Positions 52,381-60,669 of a stretch of DNA of 64,000 nucleotides are shown in pieces. The stretch covers positions 4,340,001 to 4,404,000 of the forward strand of contig NZ_CP102269.1 of assembly GCF_025148635.1 (NCBI RefSeq). Direction: 5' to 3'. Position 1 is the first letter of the stretch. The number at the start of each line of letters is the position of its first letter. The translations under genes were made by a program, and so were the position numbers. The notes under the pieces are model-generated. The model was given only the letters and a program-made list of their open reading frames with translations, was not told the DNA's origin and ran no database searches. The DNA is from Butyricimonas virosa. GTDB taxonomy: Bacteria; Bacteroidota; Bacteroidia; Bacteroidales; Marinifilaceae.

Positions 52381-53556
52381 TTATTTAGACACTATTAACG
52401 TTTTCCCATTTAACGTGAATTTCACTATATCTGTCTTTTCCAAAAATTTCAACATGCCAGAGATTTCACTATGCCGTTGTATGGTTCCCGTGAAATGTAA
52501 ATTCTGTAATTCTAAATTCTGATAAAAGACATCAACATCATACCAACGAGACAATATATCCATCACCTCTCGTAATTTCTGCTTTTTAAAAACAAACAAC
52601 CCGTCTTTCCAAGCCGTAAACTCCCTCACATCCACCTCTTCAACAAAAACATCATCCCCCTCTACCCGAACCTGCATGGAAGAAGTAAGGACATAATCCT
52701 TATCATTGACAAAGACTTGTACTTTTCCCGAAACCAGCGTTGTTACAAACTTACCATCATAATCATTCACGTTAAAACTCGTTCCTAACACCCTAATTTC
52801 TTTATTCCCCATATCCACAATAAAAGGCTTCTCCACATTTTTAGAAACTTCAAAATAAGCCTCTCCTTGTAATCTCACCCGACGTTCTTTTCCCACGAAA
52901 CAAGCTGGAAATTCTAAAACCGATTGGGAATTAATCCACACCTGACTTCCATCTGCCAAAACAATCTTATATTCTCCCCCTCGGGGTATCACAAGCCGAT
53001 TATATTCCACACTCTCCGTGACAGAATCTGTTTTTTGTTCATCGACAATCACTGTTCCTTTATTTTCTGCTTTTATCACTGCCCCCTCAATTCGGGTTGT
53101 CACATTACTTGTACTATCTAACACCAAACGTTCCCCGGTCACCAGCTCCAGATATGCCCGGTATCCCCCCTTCATCGACATGGGCTGTTTTCGCGCCAAT
53201 AACCCGTTATCATCTTCTTTTCGGCAATCTACCACTTGATAAACTGCAACTCCAATCAACATTATAGTAACCAATACGGCTACATAACGCATAAAACGAA
53301 TAAAAATACCCGGACTTTTTCGAATCTTTTTCTGGATATTATCCCAACCTTTTCCTTTGTCATTTCTTTCAGCAAAACGAATCTTATTTAACAGAATTCG
53401 TTCATCCCGTATCCGATCCAGTAAAACCCGATTAGCCACGGATGTATCTAACCATCGCTGAAACTCAACCTCCTCTTCCGGCGTCATCGTTTCATCCAAA
53501 TAAGCTTTTATCCGGTGAACCTTTTCCTCGATTGATATCCCTAAATCATTGTCCAT
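52381..53556 (-). CDS. FecR-family anti-sigma factor
   Basis: 391 residues. Cytosolic sigma-binding N-terminal region (about 1-85), one membrane helix (about 88-108, RYVAVLVTIMLIGVAVYQVV), periplasmic FecR domain (about 180-285, RGGEYKIVLADGSQVWINSQ) and a C-terminal DUF4974 domain (about 320-391). It holds the ECF sigma factor until the SusC STN domain signals that substrate is bound. Confidence 0.94.
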   Translation of the reverse strand: MDNDLGISIEEKVHRIKAYLDETMTPEEEVEFQRWLDTSVANRVLLDRIRDERILLNKIRFAERNDKGKGWDNIQKKIRKSPGIFIRFMRYVAVLVTIMLIGVAVYQVVDCRKEDDNGLLARKQPMSMKGGYRAYLELVTGERLVLDSTSNVTTRIEGAVIKAENKGTVIVDEQKTDSVTESVEYNRLVIPRGGEYKIVLADGSQVWINSQSVLEFPACFVGKERRVRLQGEAYFEVSKNVEKPFIVDMGNKEIRVLGTSFNVNDYDGKFVTTLVSGKVQVFVNDKDYVLTSSMQVRVEGDDVFVEEVDVREFTAWKDGLFVFKKQKLREVMDILSRWYDVDVFYQNLELQNLHFTGTIQRHSEISGMLKFLEKTDIVKFTLNGKTLIVSK

Positions 53557-53724
53557 AGTCCAAATTATTATTATGGATTATTATCCCAATAACTACTCTT
53601 AATACAAAGATGTCGGGCAAGAGGATGACAAGAAATCAAATTATTTTTTATTTTTTTCAAAAATTAAAGAACGGCACTTGATAATTTTCATTGCCCAATA
53701 TTTACAAATAACTGTATCACAAAA

Positions 53725-54297
53725 TTATAATCCTAGAATAAAAGTTATCACGAAAAGATCCTGCAACTTCGTTTTCAACTGCTGACGGGCTCGAGCTTTA
53801 TGCGTTTTTACCGTGTTCACGGAAACTTCCATAACCTCTGCTATCTCAATATTATTCTTCCCTTCCAGATGCAAAAGAATCACCCGACGTTGTTCCTGCG
53901 GCAGACCATCAATTTCTTCCATTACTACCCGATGAACCTCTTCCTCTACAACTGCATCCCCAAATCTCTCTTCAGACTTAAGCAGCGCATATTCCATCCG
54001 GTAATCCTCCTCCAACTTTTTCACCCGGATATAGTTCAAACAACGATGTCGCATGGATTGGTACAGGTACATTTTCAAATGTAAAGTCGACTCGATCGCT
54101 TCTCTTGCCTTCCACAAATTAACAAACACATCTTGAACAATATCTTCCGCCACTTCCTCCTCTTTCAACATCCTCAGACCAAATAAGCATAAAGCATTAT
54201 AGTACAAATCGTAATAATAACGAAATGCACCCTCATCACCATTTCTAAAACTCACCAGCTTATCACCACTACTGCTTTCCATACACTTGTTGATCAC
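53725..54297 (-). CDS. RNA polymerase ECF sigma-70 factor (Bacteroidetes family)
   Basis: 190 residues with sigma region 2 (DLYYNALCLFGLRMLKEEEV, EDIVQDVFVNLWKAREAI) and region 4 (GLPQEQRRVILLHLEGKNNI, EVMEVSVNTVKTHKARARQQ). First gene of the locus. It should drive expression of susC and susD when released by FecR. Has its own housekeeping promoter. Confidence 0.95.
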   Translation of the reverse strand: MINKCMESSSGDKLVSFRNGDEGAFRYYYDLYYNALCLFGLRMLKEEEVAEDIVQDVFVNLWKAREAIESTLHLKMYLYQSMRHRCLNYIRVKKLEEDYRMEYALLKSEERFGDAVVEEEVHRVVMEEIDGLPQEQRRVILLHLEGKNNIEIAEVMEVSVNTVKTHKARARQQLKTKLQDLFVITFILGL

Positions 54298-54313
54298 TTA
54301 CTTCACACTTTGG

Positions 54314-54344
54314 CAAAGGTATATAAATTAATCTCAATCACAAA
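54314..54344 (-). promoter_or_regulatory. Bacteroidetes-type promoter of the ECF sigma gene
   Basis: On the minus strand TTTG (54344-54341), a 19-bp spacer, TACCTTTG (54321-54314): an exact consensus match, about 17 bases before the start codon. It indicates housekeeping-sigma transcription of the signalling genes. Confidence 0.82.
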
Positions 54345-54423
54345 AACAAGCTCCATTTTCCCCGTTAAGATTAACTCGAAATGAATTCTTCATTCAAAAT
54401 TCTCATAATTTTCTCATAATTCC

Positions 54424-54456
54424 TTTGTTTTTTTCTTTTTTTTTAGTATACTTTTG
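54424..54456 (+). promoter_or_regulatory. Bacteroidetes-type promoter of the gene at 54511
   Basis: TTTG (54424-54427), a 21-bp spacer, TACTTTTG (54449-54456), an exact consensus match. It supports the start at 54511 over the in-frame ATG at 54454, which overlaps the -7 box. Confidence 0.8.
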
Positions 54457-54510
54457 TTAAGTCATTTCAACAACAAAACATATAAAGAATTAACATTTAA
54501 AATTAAAATC

Positions 54511-54897
54511 ATGGAACTAAAACATTTCTACATCATCTCCACATTATTACTAATCATATTATTTGCAACAATTTATTTTTTACACGAACAAATCACGGCA
54601 AGCTGGACTGACACCCCCTCCTACACGGTAGAAAAGCAATATGAACCGGTGAAGCTCCCAACAATTCATCATGAAGAAGACTCGGGAACATCTGGCTTCG
54701 ACTATGAAGATACGGGTGCACATTCTGACACTATCACTCTACGCCAAAACCAAGATGAAGGAATCTTTTGGAGAAGCATAATTCTTTCCGGACAACCGGA
54801 TAGTGTACTCATTGTATTTGATTCTACATTTTCCAAAAATCCCGCAAGAGTAATACACATAAGTAACACTTTATTTCTAGACTTCAACCGGAAATAG
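54511..54897 (+). CDS. Small single-pass membrane protein, unknown
   Basis: 128 residues from 54511 (MELKHFYIISTLLLIILFAT): an N-terminal helix and a polar, acidic outer part (HHEEDSGTSGFDYEDTGAHS) ending in VLIVFDSTFSKNPARVIHIS. No family recognised. Divergent from the sigma gene and monocistronic. Unlikely to be part of the SusCD system because it has its own standard promoter. Confidence 0.65.
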   Translation: MELKHFYIISTLLLIILFATIYFLHEQITASWTDTPSYTVEKQYEPVKLPTIHHEEDSGTSGFDYEDTGAHSDTITLRQNQDEGIFWRSIILSGQPDSVLIVFDSTFSKNPARVIHISNTLFLDFNRK

Positions 54898-54946
54898 AAG
54901 ACCACTTGATAATAAATTGTTTAACCATAAAATATAGCTCTATTTC

Positions 54947-55072
54947 TTAACGCAGGGGCAATCTAAACACCGCCGTCACTTGTGATTCCCAATCCCATTT
55001 CAAGGACTCGTATTCCCCAAGATTCCGATGCGTCCGAATAGATTCCTGTATGATGTTCACAAACACCCACCT
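54947..55072 (-). pseudogene. Possible C-terminal gene remnant
   Basis: A stretch open from a stop at 55073 to TAA at 54947-54949 reads WVFVNIIQESIRTHRNLGEY and ends WESQVTAVFRLPLR, which looks like a real protein C-terminus but has no start codon or upstream body. I cannot name the parent. The rest of the 54898-55153 gap shows nothing else. Confidence 0.3.
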
Positions 55073-55153
55073 TTAGGTTACATATATATAAAAACAGTAC
55101 AAACCAATAAGTCTAGATTAATTTCAACAGAAAAAACATGACCAATCTCCGTA

Positions 55154-56440
55154 CTAATACTCAATCTTCAAAGTCATACCTTCCACAGAAACCCCTTTCG
55201 ATCGGGTAATCAGTAATTTCTGTTCCTCACTGCTTCCTAATGTTTCTCCTTCATGTAACGTCACGTCCGAACCGATAACATAACAGGCTATCTCAAGCAT
55301 AAATCCATGCAACTCGGTCAAGCCATGCTTACTCCCCAATATCTCCATCTCTTCTTTCCCGAAAGCTGTCATCCCATACGTGTACACGTTATTCCCCTCT
55401 TCGCTCTGGTATAACCCGAAATACACCCAATCCAACACGGGCAAGGCATTCTCGTCACCCTTCATCATATCTGCCACCTCGATGTAAAACTCCGGCTGGA
55501 ACACGGTACCGGAAACATAAACGCCAATAACATGGGGCTGTTTCAAGCAAGTCGCAATCACTTTCACGTGTAACTTACCGGCCTCTACGGGGGACAATCC
55601 ACGAGCAAGAACGGCTACCAGCACGTGAGCTTTATGCGTTTTCGTCACTTCAACGGCCTCCGGCCACATATAATTGGTCTCTGCAAAATATTCGGCCTCA
55701 CCATCCGGCACCCTTGCCGGCATGAGACTGATGGCCACTAAAGTCTCACCGAGATAAAACACCCGGGTCGATTCGTTCGCACTTGTATCGTCACTCGCCA
55801 TATCTTCCGGCTTATCGGATGGTTCTATCCCCCACTCCGATTTCAAATCCGCCATAACCTTATTTACATCGAAACTCGTAGAGTCCAACAACACGGACCC
55901 GCAAAATGTACCGGCTTTCTCTTCCCCGTTCTCGATCTTCCCATCGTCTTCCTCCACACCGGTAACTTCAAAAAATGACAACCCGTTGGAAATATCCTCG
56001 ATCAACGAGGTGAACTCCTCATCCCCAGGCATCAAAGCCAAACCTTTCTTTGCTGCCTCTAACGCCTCTTCTGTCCTTTGACCTCCATATAACAACTTGC
56101 TATACACTAACCATCCCCACGGATAATCAGCCTCCACAGTCACCGCACGTTCAGCATACGGCAATGCCTCTTCCAAACGCATTTGATGCATCAACGCCAC
56201 AGCCAACCGATAATTCCAAACACCACTTTTACATCCTTGGCTTTCTACTTTACGCAACCACTCTTCCGCATCTCGGTAAAACCCCTGATTCAAATAAGCA
56301 TAAGCAAGACACAAGACTGCCTCGTAAAATTGCCCGGGAGTCTTCAGTTCCGGCAACACCTCGATAATTGCATCATAATCCTCTTCTTCTGCCCAATCCC
56401 GAATCTGTTCCATTAACATCTTAATACTTGGATACTCCAT
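55154..56440 (-). CDS. TPR protein with C-terminal DUF4261 domain
   Basis: 428 residues. Residues 1-150 hold about four TPR-like helix pairs (FYEAVLCLAYAYLNQGFYRD, LRLEEALPYAERAV region, WGWLVYSKLLYGGQRTEEAL). Residues about 180-428 match DUF4261: LLDSTSFDVNKVMADLKSEW, VAISLMPARVPDGEAE, TNYMWPEAVEVTKTHKAHVL, EAGKLHVKVIATCLKQ, YTYGMTAFGKEEMEIL. DUF4261 is found near polymorphic-toxin and immunity genes in some bacteria, but the role is unknown. Perhaps cotranscribed with the small membrane protein gene upstream. Confidence 0.85.
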   Translation of the reverse strand: MEYPSIKMLMEQIRDWAEEEDYDAIIEVLPELKTPGQFYEAVLCLAYAYLNQGFYRDAEEWLRKVESQGCKSGVWNYRLAVALMHQMRLEEALPYAERAVTVEADYPWGWLVYSKLLYGGQRTEEALEAAKKGLALMPGDEEFTSLIEDISNGLSFFEVTGVEEDDGKIENGEEKAGTFCGSVLLDSTSFDVNKVMADLKSEWGIEPSDKPEDMASDDTSANESTRVFYLGETLVAISLMPARVPDGEAEYFAETNYMWPEAVEVTKTHKAHVLVAVLARGLSPVEAGKLHVKVIATCLKQPHVIGVYVSGTVFQPEFYIEVADMMKGDENALPVLDWVYFGLYQSEEGNNVYTYGMTAFGKEEMEILGSKHGLTELHGFMLEIACYVIGSDVTLHEGETLGSSEEQKLLITRSKGVSVEGMTLKIEY

Positions 56441-56459
56441 ATTTCTATTGTTTAAATTA

Positions 56460-56666
56460 TTATTTCACCAAAAAAGCCAACATTAGCCCGCAAATAATAA
56501 TGATTATAGAAAGTAAGATTATCCCTCCACGATACTCATTCTCTTCCCACGAGTGGCCTAACCAATACAGGAAACCAAGGGAACGAGTACCTTGCATTTG
56601 CAACACCCATTTCCATTTCAGAATAGCCCGACCTGCATGACACCCCCAAACGCCGGGATGAGCCAT
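56460..56666 (-). CDS. Possible small membrane protein, unknown
   Basis: Up to 68 residues: an amphipathic, Trp-rich first half and a C-terminal hydrophobic helix (GGIILLSIIIIICGLMLAFL). The true start could be the internal Met (MQGTRSLGFLYWLGHSWEEN). It lies 19 bp upstream of the DUF4261 gene on the same strand. Length and unclear start make it uncertain. Confidence 0.35.
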   Translation of the reverse strand: MAHPGVWGCHAGRAILKWKWVLQMQGTRSLGFLYWLGHSWEENEYRGGIILLSIIIIICGLMLAFLVK

Positions 56667-56792
56667 ACCGTGTATGCCGCCGGTATGTCCGAAGACAAGT
56701 CTTTATCCTTCATACAACCTCTTTTTGCATCGTAGCAAATATAAAGGAATAAATTGGAAATGTACTCTCGGAAGTCTCTAATTTAAAATTTA

Positions 56793-56813
56793 TTCCAGAT
56801 TCTTTCCAGAATA
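56793..56813 (+). promoter_or_regulatory. TTCC direct repeat, proposed response-regulator site (copy 1)
   Basis: TTCCAGA at 56793 and again at 56804, 11 bp apart, ending seven bases before the -7 box TATTTTTG. A second copy (58816-58836) precedes the PepSY genes with 16/21 identity and identical placement. OmpR-family regulators bind such 10-11 bp direct repeats. Confidence 0.6.
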
Positions 56814-56819
56814 AATTAC

Positions 56820-56827
56820 TATTTTTG
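56820..56827 (+). promoter_or_regulatory. -7 box of the OmpR-type two-component operon
   Basis: TATTTTTG, a perfect TAnnTTTG match, 21 bases before the start codon. No TTTG at -33; the TTCC direct repeat occupies that position, as expected for an activator-dependent promoter. Confidence 0.6.
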
Positions 56828-56847
56828 TTCTACAAAATTTCAATACC

Positions 56848-57534
56848 ATGAAGATATTAATCATTGAAGACGAGAAAGACTTGCGAGAAGTGATGACCCA
56901 ATCACTGGAGAAAGAACGCTTTGTCGTGGAGACAGCGGCAGACTATTCTACAGCCCTGCAAAAAATCAATGATTACGACTACGATTGTATCTTGCTGGAC
57001 ATCATGCTTCCCGGGGGTAGCGGGCTTTCGATTCTGGAAGAGCTGAAAAAATTAAAGAAACGGGAAAGCGTGATCATCGTGTCGGCCAAAGATTCCATTG
57101 AAGACAAGGTTACGGGACTTGACCTCGGTGCCGATGATTACCTCGCAAAACCATTCCACTTGGCAGAATTGCACGCAAGAGTGAAATCAGTGATCCGACG
57201 ACACCAAACGGATGGAAACACAGAGATCGAAATTGAAAACCTGACCGTCCGTCCTGACGATCACACCGTGTTCATCAATGGGGAAGAACTGAAACTCAAT
57301 CGAAAAGAATTTGACCTGCTCTACTATTTTGTCACCAACCCGAACCGATTGATCAACAAAACGACATTGGCTGAATCCGTGTGGGGTGATAACATTGATC
57401 AGGCCGATAGTCTCGATTTCATCTATTCCCAAGTAAAAAATTTACGCAAAAAGATGAAAACCGCTGACGCTATCCCGGAAATAAAAGCCGTGTACGGGTT
57501 CGGTTATAAACTAATCACAACACCGGAAGTATGA
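56848..57534 (+). CDS. OmpR/PhoB-family response regulator
   Basis: 228 residues. Receiver domain with Asp51 (DCILLDIMLPGGSG) and DYLAKPFHLAEL (switch Lys), then a winged-helix DNA-binding domain (about 130-226; LNRKEFDLLYYFVTNPNRLI, VYGFGYKLIT). Overlaps the kinase gene by 4 bp (ATGA). Likely acts at the TTCC direct repeats before its own operon and the PepSY genes. Confidence 0.95.
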   Translation: MKILIIEDEKDLREVMTQSLEKERFVVETAADYSTALQKINDYDYDCILLDIMLPGGSGLSILEELKKLKKRESVIIVSAKDSIEDKVTGLDLGADDYLAKPFHLAELHARVKSVIRRHQTDGNTEIEIENLTVRPDDHTVFINGEELKLNRKEFDLLYYFVTNPNRLINKTTLAESVWGDNIDQADSLDFIYSQVKNLRKKMKTADAIPEIKAVYGFGYKLITTPEV

Positions 57535-58799
57535 AACTCATCCACCACACGATAAGCAAACTTTCGATCGTGATGATTATTATCCTCACGTTCTGGGCAG
57601 GCTTTTTCTTTTATAGCATACTGGATGAAATTCTGGACGAGACGGATGATAGTCTCGAAAACTACAAACATCTCATCATTCAACAAGTCCAAAGAGACAC
57701 GGCAGCAATCAACAATAGTAGTGATTTAATGAGTCAATACTTCATCAAGGAAATATCTGAAAACGAAGCTATTCACTACAAAGAACGTTATTTTGATTCA
57801 ACCCGCTTCTACGAGCTCGAATACGAGTTCGATCCCGTTCGAGTCTTAAAAACGGCTTTTCGAGGACAGGACAAAAAGTTTTACGAGTTGACCATCATGA
57901 TCTCAACCTTGGAACAAGACGATATGATCGAAGCGATATTATGGTCGATCGTGATCTTGTACGTCACGCTACTTATCTGTATACTGATTGTTTCCGAGGT
58001 TGTTTTCAGGAAAAGCTTGACCCCTTTCTATAAACTATTGAATTGGCTGAACCAATTTACCCTGGGCGGGAAGAATCTCCCGTTGGATAATCCTACCAAA
58101 ATAAAAGAATTCCGGCGACTAAACGAAACGATACTTAAAATGACCCGGCGAAACGAAGAGATGTATTCCCAACAGAAACAATTCATTGAAAACGCATCCC
58201 ATGAACTCCAGACCCCGTTAGCTATCTGCCGGAACAAGCTGGAATTATTGGCAGAACGGCCAGATTGCACGGAAGGACAACTGGAAGAAATCGAGGACAT
58301 CCACCGGAATCTGGGACGTATCGTGAAACTCAATAAATCCCTGTTACTCCTTTCCCGCATCGAGAACGGCCAATTCCACGAGACGAAGGAAATAGAACTG
58401 AACCCGATCATCCAAGAACTCGTGGAAGATTTTCAAGAAATTTACGAGCATAAAAACCTACATGTAGAAGTGGAAGAAAATGCCATTTGTAAAGTTCACA
58501 TGAATGAATCATTGGCAAATATATTAATCACGAACCTGTTGAAAAACGCCATGATACACACCCCGAACGAGGGAAGTATCACTATTCGCATACAATCAAC
58601 CGGAATTACCTTCACCAACAGCACGGATGGTTCCTCCTTGGATCAATCCCGCCTTTTCACTCGTTTCTATCAAGCCGACAATAAAAAAAGTGATTCTACC
58701 GGACTAGGATTGGCTATCGTTCAGAGCATCGTCCACCTCTACCATTTCCACATTTCCTACTCCTTCGATGGGAAACACCGATTCGATTTACAATTTTAA
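57531..58799 (+). CDS. Sensor histidine kinase of the OmpR-type pair
   Basis: 422 residues. Two membrane helices (about 12-32 and 136-158) frame a periplasmic domain of about 100 residues; a short HAMP-like segment follows, then HisKA with His224 (FIENASHELQTPLAICRNKL) and HATPase (NLLKNAMIHTPNEGSI, DSTGLGLAIVQSIVHLYHFH). The signal is unknown; the neighbouring PepSY-like lipoproteins suggest an envelope or metal/peptide stress. Confidence 0.94.
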   Translation: MKLIHHTISKLSIVMIIILTFWAGFFFYSILDEILDETDDSLENYKHLIIQQVQRDTAAINNSSDLMSQYFIKEISENEAIHYKERYFDSTRFYELEYEFDPVRVLKTAFRGQDKKFYELTIMISTLEQDDMIEAILWSIVILYVTLLICILIVSEVVFRKSLTPFYKLLNWLNQFTLGGKNLPLDNPTKIKEFRRLNETILKMTRRNEEMYSQQKQFIENASHELQTPLAICRNKLELLAERPDCTEGQLEEIEDIHRNLGRIVKLNKSLLLLSRIENGQFHETKEIELNPIIQELVEDFQEIYEHKNLHVEVEENAICKVHMNESLANILITNLLKNAMIHTPNEGSITIRIQSTGITFTNSTDGSSLDQSRLFTRFYQADNKKSDSTGLGLAIVQSIVHLYHFHISYSFDGKHRFDLQF

Positions 58800-58815
58800 A
58801 TCCAAAATCAATAAA

Positions 58816-58850
58816 TTCCCAAATCTTTCCAAAATCACCCCTTTACTTTG
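58816..58850 (+). promoter_or_regulatory. TTCC direct repeat (copy 2) and -7 box of the PepSY operon
   Basis: TTCCCAA at 58816 and TTCCAAA at 58827, 11 bp apart; the -7 box TTACTTTG (58843-58850, one mismatch) starts 27 bp after the first repeat base, exactly the distance seen at 56793/56820. Confidence 0.6.
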
Positions 58851-58897
58851 TTCTCAGAAATTAGAACAAAGAACACAAACATTAAAATTTATATGCC

Positions 58898-59728
58898 ATG
58901 AAAACAAGAATGACTATTTTCGCTTCTTTATTGTTAGCCGGATTTACTTTCACTAGCTGTGATGATAATGATGATAACTACACGCCGGATGAAAAAATCG
59001 TGAACGTACTATACGAGAAATATCCAAACGCACAACGTGTCGACTGGGAATTACAACACGACCACTACGTGGCTAACTTCTACGACAACAACATCGAGAA
59101 AGAAGCGTGGTTTAACACCAAAGGAGAATGGGTGATGACCGAGAGTGATATTCTGTTTGAGAATCTCCCGAAAGCCATACAAACCGCATTTGGCGAATCG
59201 GAATATAAAGACTGGAGAGTTGATGACGTGGACATGCTGGAGAGAGTTGAAATGGAAACCATGTACGTGATCGAAGTTGAAAAAAGCAAACAAGAATTCG
59301 ATTTATTCTACGCGGAAGACGGAACGTTAATCAAAGCCGTAGAAGACATTGATAACAACGACTATTATCAACCTAACACGGTTCCTGAAGTCTTGAAAAA
59401 CTTCATCAACAACAATTACCCACAAGCCACGATCGTGGATATTGAAATCGAAAAGGGAATTACCGAAATCGACATCCTACACGATAACAAAGCAAAAGAA
59501 CTACACTTCAATAACGCTAATGAATGGTTATACACAACTTGGGGTGTTAAAGAAAGAGAGATTCAGGAAATAGCCGACAAAGTAAAAGCCGCAAATCCCG
59601 GTTTCCACATTGACGATATTGACTACAAGGAAAGTGCTGACAACAGCAAAGTTTACATATTCGAACTGGAACAAGGTGATAACGAGAGACAGGTAACAGT
59701 AGACATGGATGGAAATATTATAGGATAA
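58898..59728 (+). CDS. PepSY-like (PF11396 type) lipoprotein, first of a tandem pair
   Basis: 276 residues. Lipobox Cys21 (LLAGFTFTSCDDN). It has two PepSY-like halves: about 30-150 (YPNAQRVDWELQHDHYVANF, EKEAWFNTKGEWVMTESDI) and about 165-276 (YPQATIVDIEIEKGITEIDI, ELHFNNANEWLYTTWGV). Proteins of this kind are periplasmic, BLIP-fold-like, and often controlled by the adjacent two-component system. About 45% similar by eye to the next gene. Confidence 0.88.
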   Translation: MKTRMTIFASLLLAGFTFTSCDDNDDNYTPDEKIVNVLYEKYPNAQRVDWELQHDHYVANFYDNNIEKEAWFNTKGEWVMTESDILFENLPKAIQTAFGESEYKDWRVDDVDMLERVEMETMYVIEVEKSKQEFDLFYAEDGTLIKAVEDIDNNDYYQPNTVPEVLKNFINNNYPQATIVDIEIEKGITEIDILHDNKAKELHFNNANEWLYTTWGVKEREIQEIADKVKAANPGFHIDDIDYKESADNSKVYIFELEQGDNERQVTVDMDGNIIG

Positions 59729-59787
59729 TAAACAGGTAACATTTAAATTGTTGTAACGTAAAACAAGAGGATCTTAAAATAAAAATT

Positions 59788-60630
59788 ATGAAAACAACAT
59801 TAGTTACCGCATTAATCCTGCTCACAACCACGTTTGCTTTTAGTAGCTGCAAAGACAGCAGCTACACTCCACCCAAAAATGTTGTGAGCGCCTTTAAAGC
59901 AAAATACCCCTCAGCCAAACGAGTAGAATGGGAAGTGAAGAACACGTATCAAGTAGCCGAATTCCATATCGACTTCACGGAAGTCGAGGCTTGGTTTGAC
60001 AACAATGGCCAATGGGTGATGACAGAAAGCGACATCAAGTATAGTTCTCTCCCCGTGGTAATTCGCAACAGCTTTGAATCCGGAGAATACGGAAAATGGG
60101 AAGTAGAAGACGTTGACAAGCTGGAACGATCCGGAATGGAGACCATCTACATCATCGAAGCAGAACTCGGAGAACAAGAAGTTGCCCTGCATTATCTCGA
60201 AAATGGAACTCTGGTGAAAACCCTTATGGATAACGGCCGGGGCTATCAACCGGAGAGTGCACCACAAGCAGTTTTACAATTTATCCAGCAAAAATACCCA
60301 CAAGCCAATATCGTAGAAATCGATCAAGATAAAGGGGTATTAAAAATTGATATTATGGATAAACAAATCATGAAAGAGGTAGTATTCAACCACCAGAATC
60401 AATGGGTTGTCACCACTTGGGAAATTCCACACAATAATGTACCGGCCAACGTGATGAATGTACTGAAAACTTCTTCCTACGCGAATTACCGGATTGACGA
60501 CATTGATTATGAAGAAAGAGCAGACGGTTCGCTCATTTACATTTTTGAAGTTGAACAAGGGGATCGGGAATTCGATGTCACGATAGACGCAAATAATCTC
60601 AAGATTATATCTGCAATACCCAAGAATTAA
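59788..60630 (+). CDS. PepSY-like lipoprotein, second of a tandem pair
   Basis: 280 residues, paralogue of the preceding gene with the same layout: lipobox Cys21 (TTTFAFSSCKDS), KYPSAKRVEWEVKNTYQVAE, EAWFDNNGQWVMTESDIKYS, then a second half YPQANIVEIDQDKGVLKIDI and FNHQNQWVVTTWEI. 59 bp downstream of its paralogue with no TTCC repeat, so probably one operon. Ends at a strong terminator. Confidence 0.88.
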   Translation: MKTTLVTALILLTTTFAFSSCKDSSYTPPKNVVSAFKAKYPSAKRVEWEVKNTYQVAEFHIDFTEVEAWFDNNGQWVMTESDIKYSSLPVVIRNSFESGEYGKWEVEDVDKLERSGMETIYIIEAELGEQEVALHYLENGTLVKTLMDNGRGYQPESAPQAVLQFIQQKYPQANIVEIDQDKGVLKIDIMDKQIMKEVVFNHQNQWVVTTWEIPHNNVPANVMNVLKTSSYANYRIDDIDYEERADGSLIYIFEVEQGDREFDVTIDANNLKIISAIPKN

Positions 60631-60639
60631 TAAACAAAA

Positions 60640-60668
60640 GGGCGGCCTCAAGAACCGCCCCTTATTTT
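60640..60668. terminator. Bidirectional terminator
   Basis: GGGCGG (60640-60645) / CCGCCC (60655-60660), nine-base loop, then CTTATTTTTTT; A-rich on the left side. Confidence 0.82.
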
Positions 60669-60669
60669 T

